A DNA stretch of 64,000 nt from a virus, in the IMG/VR virus record IMGVR_UViG_3300020420_000008, positions 62,001 through 126,000 of that record. One strand, given 5' to 3'. Made by a program: the position numbers and the translations under genes. The notes beneath the pieces are model-generated. The model did no database searches, was not told the origin of the DNA, and was given only the letters and a program-made list of their open reading frames with translations. Below, one piece after another: positions 38,954 to 46,517 of the stretch; the first letter of the stretch is position 1, and every line of letters starts with the position of its first letter.

Positions 38954-40060
38954 ATGGCATTAAACTTTCCAAATAGTCCAAGCAACGGAGCTACAGCACA
39001 TGGATTCACTTATAATTCTAGTAAAGGCGTTTGGAACTCAGGAGGAGTTGCTGATACTGCGGTAACAGTATACGCAAACTTGGCGGCATTTCCTAGTTCA
39101 GGTAATACTGTTGGAGATTATGCTTTTGCTACAAATACGAAAGCATTATATGTCTGGGACGGAGCAGAATGGGATAGAATAAGCACTGGTAATAACGAAA
39201 CACCAAGACTGACTACAACACCAGCATCAACACATGATTTAAGTGGTAGTGGATCGAATACACAAATAACAATTGCCGCCTCAGATCCTGAAGGATTTCC
39301 TGTTACCTATTCATATGATACAAATCCAGCAAATCCAAATCAGATAACCAATGTTGTTGAGAATAATGGTGTATTTACATTAGTACCTTCAACTAATAAT
39401 GCACATGCTGGTAGCTTCACATTGAGACTCAAGGCAAATGATGGTGTTTCAACTATTTCTCACCCTATAACTGTGTCGTTAGCTTTCAATACCACATTTA
39501 CATTTAATACATCTAGTTCTGTTATCAATAGTAATTATACTGCTAATAATAAACTTGAAGCTTATGTGCAGAACTCTGATGCACCTGCGGTATCATCACA
39601 ATCTGGTAAACTTGGTAAAGGCTACCTCGAAATCAAATTTATTAGTACTACTAATTCCGCAGATCCAATGTTAGGTTTACAAGTCGGAACAAGTACAGGT
39701 AAATATCATCAGGGTGGTGCATGGATTCACGTTGTCAATGGTAAAGGTTGGCCCAGTAACGATTACGCATATGGACTTGGTGGATCCGGATCTAACTCTA
39801 TTGGCGTTAATGATATATTAATGATAGCTTATGATACAGCCGCCGGTTCGAACGGACAAGTTTGGTTTGGTAAAAATGGAACTTGGGGTAGGAATCCAGC
39901 ATCTACTACAGGATATGGTGTTAATGCCGATTCAAGTTCGGCTGGATTTCGTGTTGCGGTTGATGGGACAAATGCTTCAAAACAAACGCATCAAATAGAA
40001 ATCATAAGTCACACTCAAGGCGCTCAATATACAATACCAACTGGTTGGGCTCTAGCATAA
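38954..40060 (+). CDS. Modular fibre/adhesin protein B, paralogue of the preceding gene
   Basis: The 368 residues have nearly the same N-terminus (LNFPNSPSNGATAHGFTYNS), the WDGAEWDRI module, the Ig/cadherin-like domain and the SPRY-like end (GKGYLEIKF, ILMIAYDTAAGSNGQVWFGK) as the preceding gene, and the same HTQGAQYTIPTGWxLA terminus. It lacks the RNGxFWFDS module. The pair is a diverged tandem duplication: the tips differ most in the loop segments of the SPRY-like domain (GGYNASTGHYTYASNGGGYP against GKYHQGGAWIHVVNGKGWP), as expected for receptor-contact loops. Confidence 0.7.
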   Translation: MALNFPNSPSNGATAHGFTYNSSKGVWNSGGVADTAVTVYANLAAFPSSGNTVGDYAFATNTKALYVWDGAEWDRISTGNNETPRLTTTPASTHDLSGSGSNTQITIAASDPEGFPVTYSYDTNPANPNQITNVVENNGVFTLVPSTNNAHAGSFTLRLKANDGVSTISHPITVSLAFNTTFTFNTSSSVINSNYTANNKLEAYVQNSDAPAVSSQSGKLGKGYLEIKFISTTNSADPMLGLQVGTSTGKYHQGGAWIHVVNGKGWPSNDYAYGLGGSGSNSIGVNDILMIAYDTAAGSNGQVWFGKNGTWGRNPASTTGYGVNADSSSAGFRVAVDGTNASKQTHQIEIISHTQGAQYTIPTGWALA

Positions 40061-40078
40061 CGTATGCTATTATAAATA
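40054..40078 (+). promoter_or_regulatory. Small hairpin then late promoter
   Basis: AGCATA-ACG-TATGCT (40054-40068) overlaps the stop codon of protein B. TATAAATA follows at 40071-40078 and would drive 40099. Confidence 0.75.
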
Positions 40079-40098
40079 GAGAAAAAGGAATATAAAGC

Positions 40099-40887
40099 AT
40101 GGTACAGAAAGTTCCATTTACATCGATAAAAGCTAGTGGTAAAATTGCAAGTACGGGCAATGCTAATATTGACATTGAGCCACATGGAACGGGTGATGTT
40201 CTAATAGGTAATTTTCACTTTGATGCAGATCAATCTATAACTAATTCAAATGACAATCATGTGTTAACATATGATCACAGTGGAGGAAAAATAAGTTTAG
40301 AAGCTTCTTTATCTGATGTTGTTTCTGATACGAGTCCACAATTAGGCGGTAGTTTAGATGTAAATGGAAATAAAATTGTTTCAACAAGCGGTGCTGATAT
40401 TGATATTGAACCTAATGGTACAGGTGATGTTTTACTAGGTAATTTTAAATTTGATGCTGATCAATCTATAACTAATTCTAATGACAATCACGTACTGACA
40501 TACGATCATAGTGCAGGTAAAATAAGTTTAGAAGCTGTCTCAGGTGGAGGTGGAGGAGAAGGCGCCAACATAGTTACGCTAAATCAGAATGGTAATGTTA
40601 CTATACATACAGGCACTGCTAGATGGTATGCGCCTTACAATTTAACTATAAGCAAAATAGATGCAAGAGTAGATACGGCACCTACTGGAGCAAGTATCAA
40701 TATCACAATAAAGAAAAACGGTTCATCGGCGGCAACTATGTCTATCGCCGCCAGTGCAGTAAAAGCAGAAAACACTACAGGCTTTTCTATGAGTGAAGAT
40801 GATTATTTAACAGTAGATACTACTCAAATAGGTTCAACTGATCCAGGTACAAATTTGAAAATTATCTTTCACTATGCTCAAGCATAG
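40099..40887 (+). CDS. Short fibre-like protein with an internal duplication
   Basis: The 262 residues include two near-identical 55-residue units (residues 15-69 and 92-146; DIEPxGTGDVLxGNFxFDADQ) joined by DTSPQLGGSLDVNGN, an element also present in the 1730-aa fibre. After a Gly run, the last 110 residues form a beta-sandwich-like domain (YAPYNLTISKIDARV, INITIKKNGSSAATM) resembling small fibre-head domains. Likely a short tail fibre or fibre tip. AAGGA lies upstream of the start. Confidence 0.65.
   Translation: MVQKVPFTSIKASGKIASTGNANIDIEPHGTGDVLIGNFHFDADQSITNSNDNHVLTYDHSGGKISLEASLSDVVSDTSPQLGGSLDVNGNKIVSTSGADIDIEPNGTGDVLLGNFKFDADQSITNSNDNHVLTYDHSAGKISLEAVSGGGGGEGANIVTLNQNGNVTIHTGTARWYAPYNLTISKIDARVDTAPTGASINITIKKNGSSAATMSIAASAVKAENTTGFSMSEDDYLTVDTTQIGSTDPGTNLKIIFHYAQA
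40141..40536 (+). repeat. Tandem 165-base duplication within the fibre-like gene
   Basis: Copies lie at 40141-40305 and 40372-40536, separated by 66 bases. A block of about 70 bases around GATCAATCTATAACTAATTC is nearly identical in both, so the duplication is fairly recent. Confidence 0.85.
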
Positions 40888-40901
40888 AATAAATATAAAT
40901 A
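40872..40901 (+). promoter_or_regulatory. Hairpin then late promoter
   Basis: CTATGC-TCAA-GCATAG (40872-40887) covers the stop codon of the upstream gene. TATAAATA follows at 40894-40901 and would drive 40935-42554. Confidence 0.75.
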
Positions 40902-40934
40902 GGGTATTAAATTTAAAAAAACGGAGATTAAAAA

Positions 40935-41234
40935 ATGGCATTGACTGATGCAGACGAAAAAGCTGAAGTGATAGCACTATACGGCATTCAATTATTTTCA
41001 GGTGAAGGTGAATTTCCAACTGCCGATACAGCCTTAACAGTTTATCGTGCTGATTTGGGTATAGATGAAAAATATCTAGCTAGTGATTATCATTCTCCTA
41101 TGCCAGAAAATGAGGCTGACTTAATAAACTGGTGGATGGGTGGTACAAGAGATGGTAAGCATGAAATTGTAATGATAGGAACACACACGTTAACTGATCC
41201 AGATAATGTCTGGACAGAATGGACAGGGAGTTAA
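40935..41234 (+). CDS. Unrecognised small acidic protein, 99 aa
   Basis: Acidic protein (DADEKAEVIALYGIQLFSGEGE, ENEADLINWWMGG) with a mixed helix-strand pattern and no fibre-like low complexity. A GGAG site precedes ATG 40935, and the next gene starts three bases after its stop, so the two probably act together. No family recognised. It could be a chaperone or small structural partner of the next protein; this is a guess from position only. Confidence 0.6.
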   Translation: MALTDADEKAEVIALYGIQLFSGEGEFPTADTALTVYRADLGIDEKYLASDYHSPMPENEADLINWWMGGTRDGKHEIVMIGTHTLTDPDNVWTEWTGS

Positions 41235-41237
41235 GAT

Positions 41238-42341
41238 ATGTATATAAAATATGTTTCATCATTATCGAGTGACGAATATAGTAGAGCCACGTTTATGCTG
41301 GATGTTGCTGGTTTAGCAACTGGTACTAAAACTTCAACTGATGATTTAAATTCTTTGTCTTGCAACAAAGCCGCCAGTGTAATTTCAGGAACTAGCCCTA
41401 CGTCAGGCATATATACTCAATCAGCATCTTCTATATCTAATACTTCACAAGATGATTACTATCTTTGGATAAACAAATATCATTATGCTAAAGGTAATCC
41501 ATCTACTTTTCAAGCACAAAATAGAATACAAATGGGCTGGACTGATAGTTATTATTTTAGACTTAGACATCAAGACAAAGACGGCGGCAACGCAATGTAT
41601 ACTAATAGTGGCTTTTGGGGACAATATTCCTCAACATCTTACAACTATGGTAAATTGTTCTATGCAATGAGTTCGATTCAAGAAGCTCATATTGTTCTTA
41701 ATGATACAACTTTTTTTATAATGATAAAAAGTACCGGAACTGAAACAAGTATAGATCACGCTTACTGGAGCTTGAATGATATAGAATATGTTCAATCGAT
41801 TGATGATTATCAGTATCAAGCTAATAACAAATATAGTCCTTTCATGAGTTGGTGGGGCTTTAATCTGAATACCATGTATAATAATGGTACCTCTAATACA
41901 TCAACTAATAATCATAGAAATGGTATGTATAGATGTCAATATGTTGATAGACAAGGCACAATGAGAAATTGTACTCCTTATGATAGTTACAATTATGCTT
42001 TTGGACACGTAACAACAACAACTGGTAAGTATTGTAGTATGCACCCTAGAATGGGAGAAAGACAGTTTAAAGTTACAGGAACTGGGGCGGCAAATCATCA
42101 TATGTTAGTACCTTGCGTATATGACGGTACCATGAAAGATGAAACTTCTGATCCTAGAAAAGGTGCTATGCCGAATGTATTTCGTACTACAGACAACTAT
42201 TTTGATGATGGTGACGTATTATTAGATGGCTCAACTAGATACAGAGTTTTTAGAGTACATAAAACAGGACATGCAAACTTTACTTCAGCAACAGAAGAAG
42301 CTTTTTACGCATTTCCAGAAAATAATGTTCCTTACAGTTAA
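41238..42341 (+). CDS. Unrecognised 367-aa protein, probable virion component
   Basis: Unusually rich in Tyr, Trp, Asn, His and Met, with several Cys (SCNKAAS, YRCQYVDRQGTMRNC, YCSMHPRMGERQF, LVPCVYDG). The pattern is of a single compact beta-rich domain, not a repeat fibre. It lies under a late promoter between the fibre cluster and the neck genes, so a structural or adhesin role is plausible. I do not recognise a family. GGGAG lies nine bases before the ATG. Confidence 0.6.
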   Translation: MYIKYVSSLSSDEYSRATFMLDVAGLATGTKTSTDDLNSLSCNKAASVISGTSPTSGIYTQSASSISNTSQDDYYLWINKYHYAKGNPSTFQAQNRIQMGWTDSYYFRLRHQDKDGGNAMYTNSGFWGQYSSTSYNYGKLFYAMSSIQEAHIVLNDTTFFIMIKSTGTETSIDHAYWSLNDIEYVQSIDDYQYQANNKYSPFMSWWGFNLNTMYNNGTSNTSTNNHRNGMYRCQYVDRQGTMRNCTPYDSYNYAFGHVTTTTGKYCSMHPRMGERQFKVTGTGAANHHMLVPCVYDGTMKDETSDPRKGAMPNVFRTTDNYFDDGDVLLDGSTRYRVFRVHKTGHANFTSATEEAFYAFPENNVPYS

Positions 42342-42356
42342 TAGTTAGGATATATC

Positions 42357-42554
42357 ATGCCTTCAAACGAAAGTGCAAGTAAAACTACTGCTAACACAGC
42401 ACCTCCAGGAACTTCAGCAGGTTTAAGTAGAGAAAATAAAGGAACTGTTAGTGATGTTACTTTATATAAAATGAAAGGAGGTAGTCAGCAATTGATTGCC
42501 TCTCCTAATTTTATAATCAAGCAAACGGTTCCAGTGCAAAGTTGGAGCGACTAG
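42357..42554 (+). CDS. Unrecognised small protein before the neck genes, 65 aa
   Basis: Polar N-terminus (NESASKTTANTAPPGTSAG) then a short beta part (VSDVTLYKMKGGSQQLIASP). AGGA is ten bases upstream of the ATG. It ends just before a palindrome and the gp13 late promoter, so it is the last gene of the 40935 unit. Probably a small virion protein; no family recognised. Confidence 0.5.
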   Translation: MPSNESASKTTANTAPPGTSAGLSRENKGTVSDVTLYKMKGGSQQLIASPNFIIKQTVPVQSWSD

Positions 42555-42574
42555 TTAACTAGTTATTATAAATA
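42550..42574 (+). promoter_or_regulatory. Palindrome then late promoter for the neck/packaging genes
   Basis: ACTAGTTAACTAGT (42550-42563) is a perfect 14-base palindrome that includes the upstream stop codon. TATAAATA follows at 42567-42574. The unit would run from gp13 to gp17. Confidence 0.75.
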
Positions 42575-42602
42575 GTGACATAATTAGCATAAGGAAGTAG
42601 TT

Positions 42603-43346
42603 ATGTCAACCCCTAATTCAAAAGCGACACTAAAAGATTATTGTCTTAGAAGACTAGGACACCCTGTAGTTGAAATAAACATAGATGATGATCAGGTAGA
42701 TGATAGAATAGATGATGCTCTTGCATATTACCGAGACTATCATTATGATGGTACTGAAAGAGACTTTCTTAAACATCAAATAACATCTACAGATAGAACA
42801 AATAAGTTTATCACAGTACCAGCAAATGTAAGTGGCGTTATAAATGTATTTCCAATAGGAACAGGACTTAACGCTAATAATCTATTTAATCTCAGATATC
42901 AATTAACACTCAATGAAGTCTACGACTGGAGCAAATCTGCGTTTGCAGGTTATGTGTCTACCATGGAGAATATTGCACTGATGCAAGAAATATTTGTAGG
43001 TAAACAAAGTATAAGATTCGCTAGACATACAGATAAATTACACATAGACATGGATTGGGAAAAGAAGACAACTGTAGGTGAATTTATAATAATAGAATGT
43101 TATAGAGTGCTAGATCCAGATGTACACACTTCCGTATGGGGCGATTGGTGGTTGAGACAATATACAACACAACTTATCAAACGTCAATGGGGAGAAAATC
43201 TAAAGAAGTTTGAAGGCTTACAACTTCCTGGTGGTGTACAATTTAACGGACAAACTATCTGGAGCGAAGCTGACGAAGAAATAAAAAGATTAGAAGAAGA
43301 AATAATATCAAAGTTTTCCATGCCTGTCATGGATATGATTGGATAA
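42603..43346 (+). CDS. gp13: gp13 neck protein
   Basis: This 247-aa protein has the gp13-type start (LKDYCLRRLGHPVVEINIDDDQVDDRIDDALAYYRDYH is the conserved region, residues 10-47) and a Trp-rich C-terminal half (WGDWWLRQYTTQLIKRQWGENLKKF). gp13 forms the connector ring below the portal, to which the finished tail joins. AAGGAAG precedes the ATG. It leads the gp13-gp14-gp15-gp16-gp17 cluster. T4 gp13 is 309 aa; this one is somewhat shorter. Confidence 0.9.
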   Translation: MSTPNSKATLKDYCLRRLGHPVVEINIDDDQVDDRIDDALAYYRDYHYDGTERDFLKHQITSTDRTNKFITVPANVSGVINVFPIGTGLNANNLFNLRYQLTLNEVYDWSKSAFAGYVSTMENIALMQEIFVGKQSIRFARHTDKLHIDMDWEKKTTVGEFIIIECYRVLDPDVHTSVWGDWWLRQYTTQLIKRQWGENLKKFEGLQLPGGVQFNGQTIWSEADEEIKRLEEEIISKFSMPVMDMIG

Positions 43347-43350
43347 TAAC

Positions 43351-44862
43351 ATGCCAACGAATTTTTATTTTGATAATTTTGCTCACACAGGACAGCAAAA
43401 TTTAATAGAAGATTTAATTATCGAATCTATCAAAATATATGGTTACGATAATTTTTACATACCTAGAACAATCGTAAAAGAAGATGATTTGTTTGGTGAA
43501 GATGTATTATCTAAATTCGATAATGCTTTGCCATTAGAAATGTATATTAAAAACGTAGAAGGATTTGATGGTGAAGGTGAGTTTCTTTCAAGATTTAATG
43601 TGGAAGTGAGAGATCAGATAACTTTTTCTATAGCACAAAGAAGATGGCAAGAAGAAGTATCTATAGACGATAGAAAGATAGATGAACAAGGAGAAAGAAT
43701 AAATCGTCCAGTAGAAGGTGATTTGATATTCTTTCCTCTTACAGGACAACTATATGAAATAAAATATGTCGATAAACAACCTATCTTTTATCAGATGGGA
43801 CAGCTACAGATGTATGATTTGCGTTGCGAACTATTTGAGTTTAGCCACGAAAGAATTGACACTGGTGTCAAAGCGATTGATGACTTGGCTGCCAGACATA
43901 CTATCAATGTTCTTAACTTTCAAATACTTCTTGAAGCATCTAAAGAACGTGCATTGGGTACTACTGTACTAACAAATGATAAAGTTACAGGTGTATCGTT
44001 AAGCAATCTTGGTGATTATGATGCTAGTCCTACAGTAACATTTGGTGCACCGCCTGCCGCCCAAGTTGCTATAGCTACATCAACAATAAGTTCAGGAGCT
44101 GTTACAGGAGCTACAGTAAATTCAAATTTACAAGGTTCTGGTTATATAGCCAATGTACCTGTTACTTTTAGCAGTCCAGAAACAACGCAAAGAATACAAG
44201 CTACAGCTACAGCTACAATTTCAGGAGGTTCAGTAAGTGCAGTTACATTAACAGAGAATGGTGGTTTTTATACTTCTGCTCCACCAGTTTCAGTATCAGC
44301 ATCACCTTCAGGTGATGATGCGGTTCTTACATCAACTATTGCAGGTAATCAGCTTTTACAAATTTTAATTCAAAGCGGTGGTTCAGGATACACTTCTGCT
44401 CCTACAATTACGATAGGTACACCTAATAATGCTATACATTTTGCCGCCTCTGGTATAGCAGTTCCTGATGCAAAAGGTAATATAGGTAATATAATAATAA
44501 CAGGTGGCGGTAAATATTATGAAAATGCACCTAGCGTTACTATAGGTAATCCTCCAGATTCTATTAGAGCCACAGGTACAGCACAGATATCAGGTACACA
44601 AGTATCAGGCATAACTATTACAAATCAAGGTAGAGGTTATGTAAACGTAAATGGCACACCTTTCGTTCCCTCTGTAACTTTCTCAGTAGAGACATTTACA
44701 GGTGGCATTAGACTTGAAGATGGTGATGGATTGTTATTAGAAGCTACAGCAAATACAACTCATGAAAACTCTACAGCTAACAATGTTTTCTTTGAAACTA
44801 ACAAATCAGGATTTATAGATTTCTCCGAACTGAATCCTTTTAGTGAAGGAACTGATTGGTAA
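43351..44862 (+). CDS. gp14: gp14 neck protein with an added beta-repeat region
   Basis: The N-terminal 200 residues match gp14 (FAHTGQQNLIEDLIIESIKIYG, FLSRFNVEVRDQITFSIAQRRW, LIFFPLTGQLYEIKYVDKQPIF). About 245 residues of beta repeats follow (nt 43984-44710), each with a GSGYxSxPTxTF-like motif. The C-terminus (NTTHENSTANNVFFE) returns to the gp14 pattern. T4 gp14 is 256 aa, so the repeats nearly double it. I place the start at ATG 43351; the frame is open from TTG 43339 inside gp13. The gp15 start overlaps the stop as TAATG. Confidence 0.9.
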   Translation: MPTNFYFDNFAHTGQQNLIEDLIIESIKIYGYDNFYIPRTIVKEDDLFGEDVLSKFDNALPLEMYIKNVEGFDGEGEFLSRFNVEVRDQITFSIAQRRWQEEVSIDDRKIDEQGERINRPVEGDLIFFPLTGQLYEIKYVDKQPIFYQMGQLQMYDLRCELFEFSHERIDTGVKAIDDLAARHTINVLNFQILLEASKERALGTTVLTNDKVTGVSLSNLGDYDASPTVTFGAPPAAQVAIATSTISSGAVTGATVNSNLQGSGYIANVPVTFSSPETTQRIQATATATISGGSVSAVTLTENGGFYTSAPPVSVSASPSGDDAVLTSTIAGNQLLQILIQSGGSGYTSAPTITIGTPNNAIHFAASGIAVPDAKGNIGNIIITGGGKYYENAPSVTIGNPPDSIRATGTAQISGTQVSGITITNQGRGYVNVNGTPFVPSVTFSVETFTGGIRLEDGDGLLLEATANTTHENSTANNVFFETNKSGFIDFSELNPFSEGTDW

Positions 44863-45698
44863 TGTTTGGACAGTTTCACTATCATAGCGCCATAAGAAAG
44901 TATATTATCATGTTTGGTAATATGTTTAACGATATAGATGTCGTGCGTTTTAACAGTGCTGGCGATAATGTTCAACAGCTAAGAGTACCTATTGCTTATG
45001 GACCTAGAGAGAAGTTTCTAGCAAAACTTAGGGCAGATCCAGATGGTAGAAGAGAGATAGCAATGGTTCTACCAAGATTATCATTTGAATTAACTTCAAT
45101 GAACTACGCACCTGAACGAGTGTTAAATAGAACACATAAACAATTAGGCATAGGCGGTGGTAATAATTCACTTAGAAAAACTTTTACGCCAGCGCCATAT
45201 GATTTAGATATGTCATTATATGCGATGTTTGCTAATCAAGAAGATGCTGTGCAAGTTGTAGAACAAATCTTACCTTACTTTCGTCCAGAGTGGACAAACA
45301 GTGTAAAGATTGTACCTGAATTGAATACATATGTTGATGTGCCTACTATATTAAATGGTATGACAATAGAAGATAGTTATGATGGTAATTTTGAAGAAAG
45401 ACGAGCCCTCATATATACATTTACTTTTAAAATAAAAGGGTATCTATTTGGACCAGTAACAAATAAAGGTATCATTCGTAGAACACTTGTTAATACATTT
45501 GATCCTCAAGCAAATACAGCAACAGGTAATGTCATTATAAGTACTAGTGACACTAAGTTACAAAGACTTACTTTGACACCAGGTTTACTTGCAAACGGAC
45601 AACCTACATCTAATAGTTCGGCGAGTATACCAATTTCACAAATAAGTGCAAACTCTAATTTTGGTTTTGCTTTTGATAGGGAAGATTTTTTTAACTAA
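44862..45698 (+). CDS. gp15: gp15 tail terminator / sheath stabiliser
   Basis: The start MFGQFHYHSAIRKY followed by FNDIDVVRFN, RVPIAYGPREKFLAKL and LPRLSFELTSMNYAPER is the gp15 pattern, and 278 aa matches T4 gp15 (272 aa). gp15 forms a hexamer that caps the tail tube and contracted sheath and docks to the neck. ATG 44862, overlapping the gp14 stop, fits T4 better than the in-frame TTG at 44856. gp16 follows with a one-base overlap. Confidence 0.92.
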   Translation: MFGQFHYHSAIRKYIIMFGNMFNDIDVVRFNSAGDNVQQLRVPIAYGPREKFLAKLRADPDGRREIAMVLPRLSFELTSMNYAPERVLNRTHKQLGIGGGNNSLRKTFTPAPYDLDMSLYAMFANQEDAVQVVEQILPYFRPEWTNSVKIVPELNTYVDVPTILNGMTIEDSYDGNFEERRALIYTFTFKIKGYLFGPVTNKGIIRRTLVNTFDPQANTATGNVIISTSDTKLQRLTLTPGLLANGQPTSNSSASIPISQISANSNFGFAFDREDFFN

Positions 45699-46108
45699 TG
45701 AAAAATAATGTGACAGATGGACTAAACAAAGTTTTCGAAGTGGGGACGGATTTAGTGGAAGTAGATAAAGAAAAGAAACAAGCAGATGTACCTCAAGATG
45801 TAGATAACGATTATAAGTACGCAAGAGAAAACTTATATGGCGTTATCGAAAAGGGCACAGACGCACTAGATAGCTTACTTGACTTAGCAAAAGCGAGTGA
45901 ACACCCTAGAGCATTTGAAGTAGTGGCACAACTTACGAAGACACTTGTAGATGCTAATAAAGACTTACTTGATATACAAAAGAAAGTTAAAGACTTAAAA
46001 AAAGAAGATGATGATAAGCAACAACCTCAAAATGTTACAAATGCTTTATTTGTTGGTAGCACAGCCGAGTTGCAGAAAATGATATCCGGAAGGAATGAAG
46101 ATGTATGA
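45698..46108 (+). CDS. gp16: gp16 terminase small subunit
   Basis: This 136-aa helical acidic protein has the gp16 pattern: a central helical pair (YARENLYGVIEKGTDALDSLLDLAKASEHPRAFEVV then QLTKTLVDANKDLLDIQKKVKDL) and the end NVTNALFVGSTAELQKMI. The small subunit forms rings that regulate the large terminase and recognise DNA. It lies between gp15 and a nuclease gene instead of directly before gp17. It overlaps the nuclease start by eight bases. Confidence 0.88.
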   Translation: MKNNVTDGLNKVFEVGTDLVEVDKEKKQADVPQDVDNDYKYARENLYGVIEKGTDALDSLLDLAKASEHPRAFEVVAQLTKTLVDANKDLLDIQKKVKDLKKEDDDKQQPQNVTNALFVGSTAELQKMISGRNEDV

Positions 46109-46517
46109 ATATAATGTAAAAATAGTAAAAGTGATTGATGGTGATACAGTAGACGTAGACATAGACTTAGGCTTTGGAGTTTGGTTACATAAAGAAAGAG
46201 TACGACTATATGGTATTGATACGCCAGAGTCAAGAACAAGTGATGTAAAAGAAAAGTTTTTTGGACAGAGAGCAAAAGCTTTTCTTACTAAATGGGTAAC
46301 AGCTGGTGATGTCACATTAAGAACAAAGACATATGATGCGAAAGGTAAGTTTGGTAGAATACTTGGTGAGTTATGGTATGCAGGTGAACATAATATAAAT
46401 CAAAAATTGATAGATGAGCATCATGCAGTTGCGTATCACGGACAATCGAAAGAAGAAATACAAGAGCAACATTTAAAGAATAGAGAATTATTGCTTGAAA
46501 AAGATCCTGTAAGATAA
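46101..46517 (+). CDS. Staphylococcal nuclease (thermonuclease) homologue
   Basis: This 138-aa SNase-fold nuclease has the full expected active-site set: Asp15 in VIDGDT, Arg35, Asp40, Thr41 and Glu43 in RLYGIDTPE, and Arg86 in KFGRILGEL. These match the catalytic residues of staphylococcal nuclease. It has no signal peptide, so it would act in the infected cell. The ATG at 46101 has GGAAGGA at good spacing; ATG 46095 does not. It lies between gp16 and gp17, overlapping both. It may degrade host DNA or trim DNA during packaging; this is inference. Confidence 0.85.
   Translation: MYEYNVKIVKVIDGDTVDVDIDLGFGVWLHKERVRLYGIDTPESRTSDVKEKFFGQRAKAFLTKWVTAGDVTLRTKTYDAKGKFGRILGELWYAGEHNINQKLIDEHHAVAYHGQSKEEIQEQHLKNRELLLEKDPVR

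Noticed and set aside
15125-42341. Diversity-generating retroelement acting on the fibre genes
   Set aside because: No reverse transcriptase gene or template/variable repeat pair with adenine changes is visible in the window.
42550-42563. Perfect palindrome as an intrinsic terminator
   Set aside because: It is AT-rich, has no loop and no T-run, so it is unlikely to stop transcription alone; I report it only with the promoter.
43339-43350. TTG start for gp14 (and TTG starts at 44856, 52545, 60020 and 140)
   Set aside because: ATG codons just downstream have better ribosome sites or stop-start overlaps and match the N-termini of T4 homologues where known.
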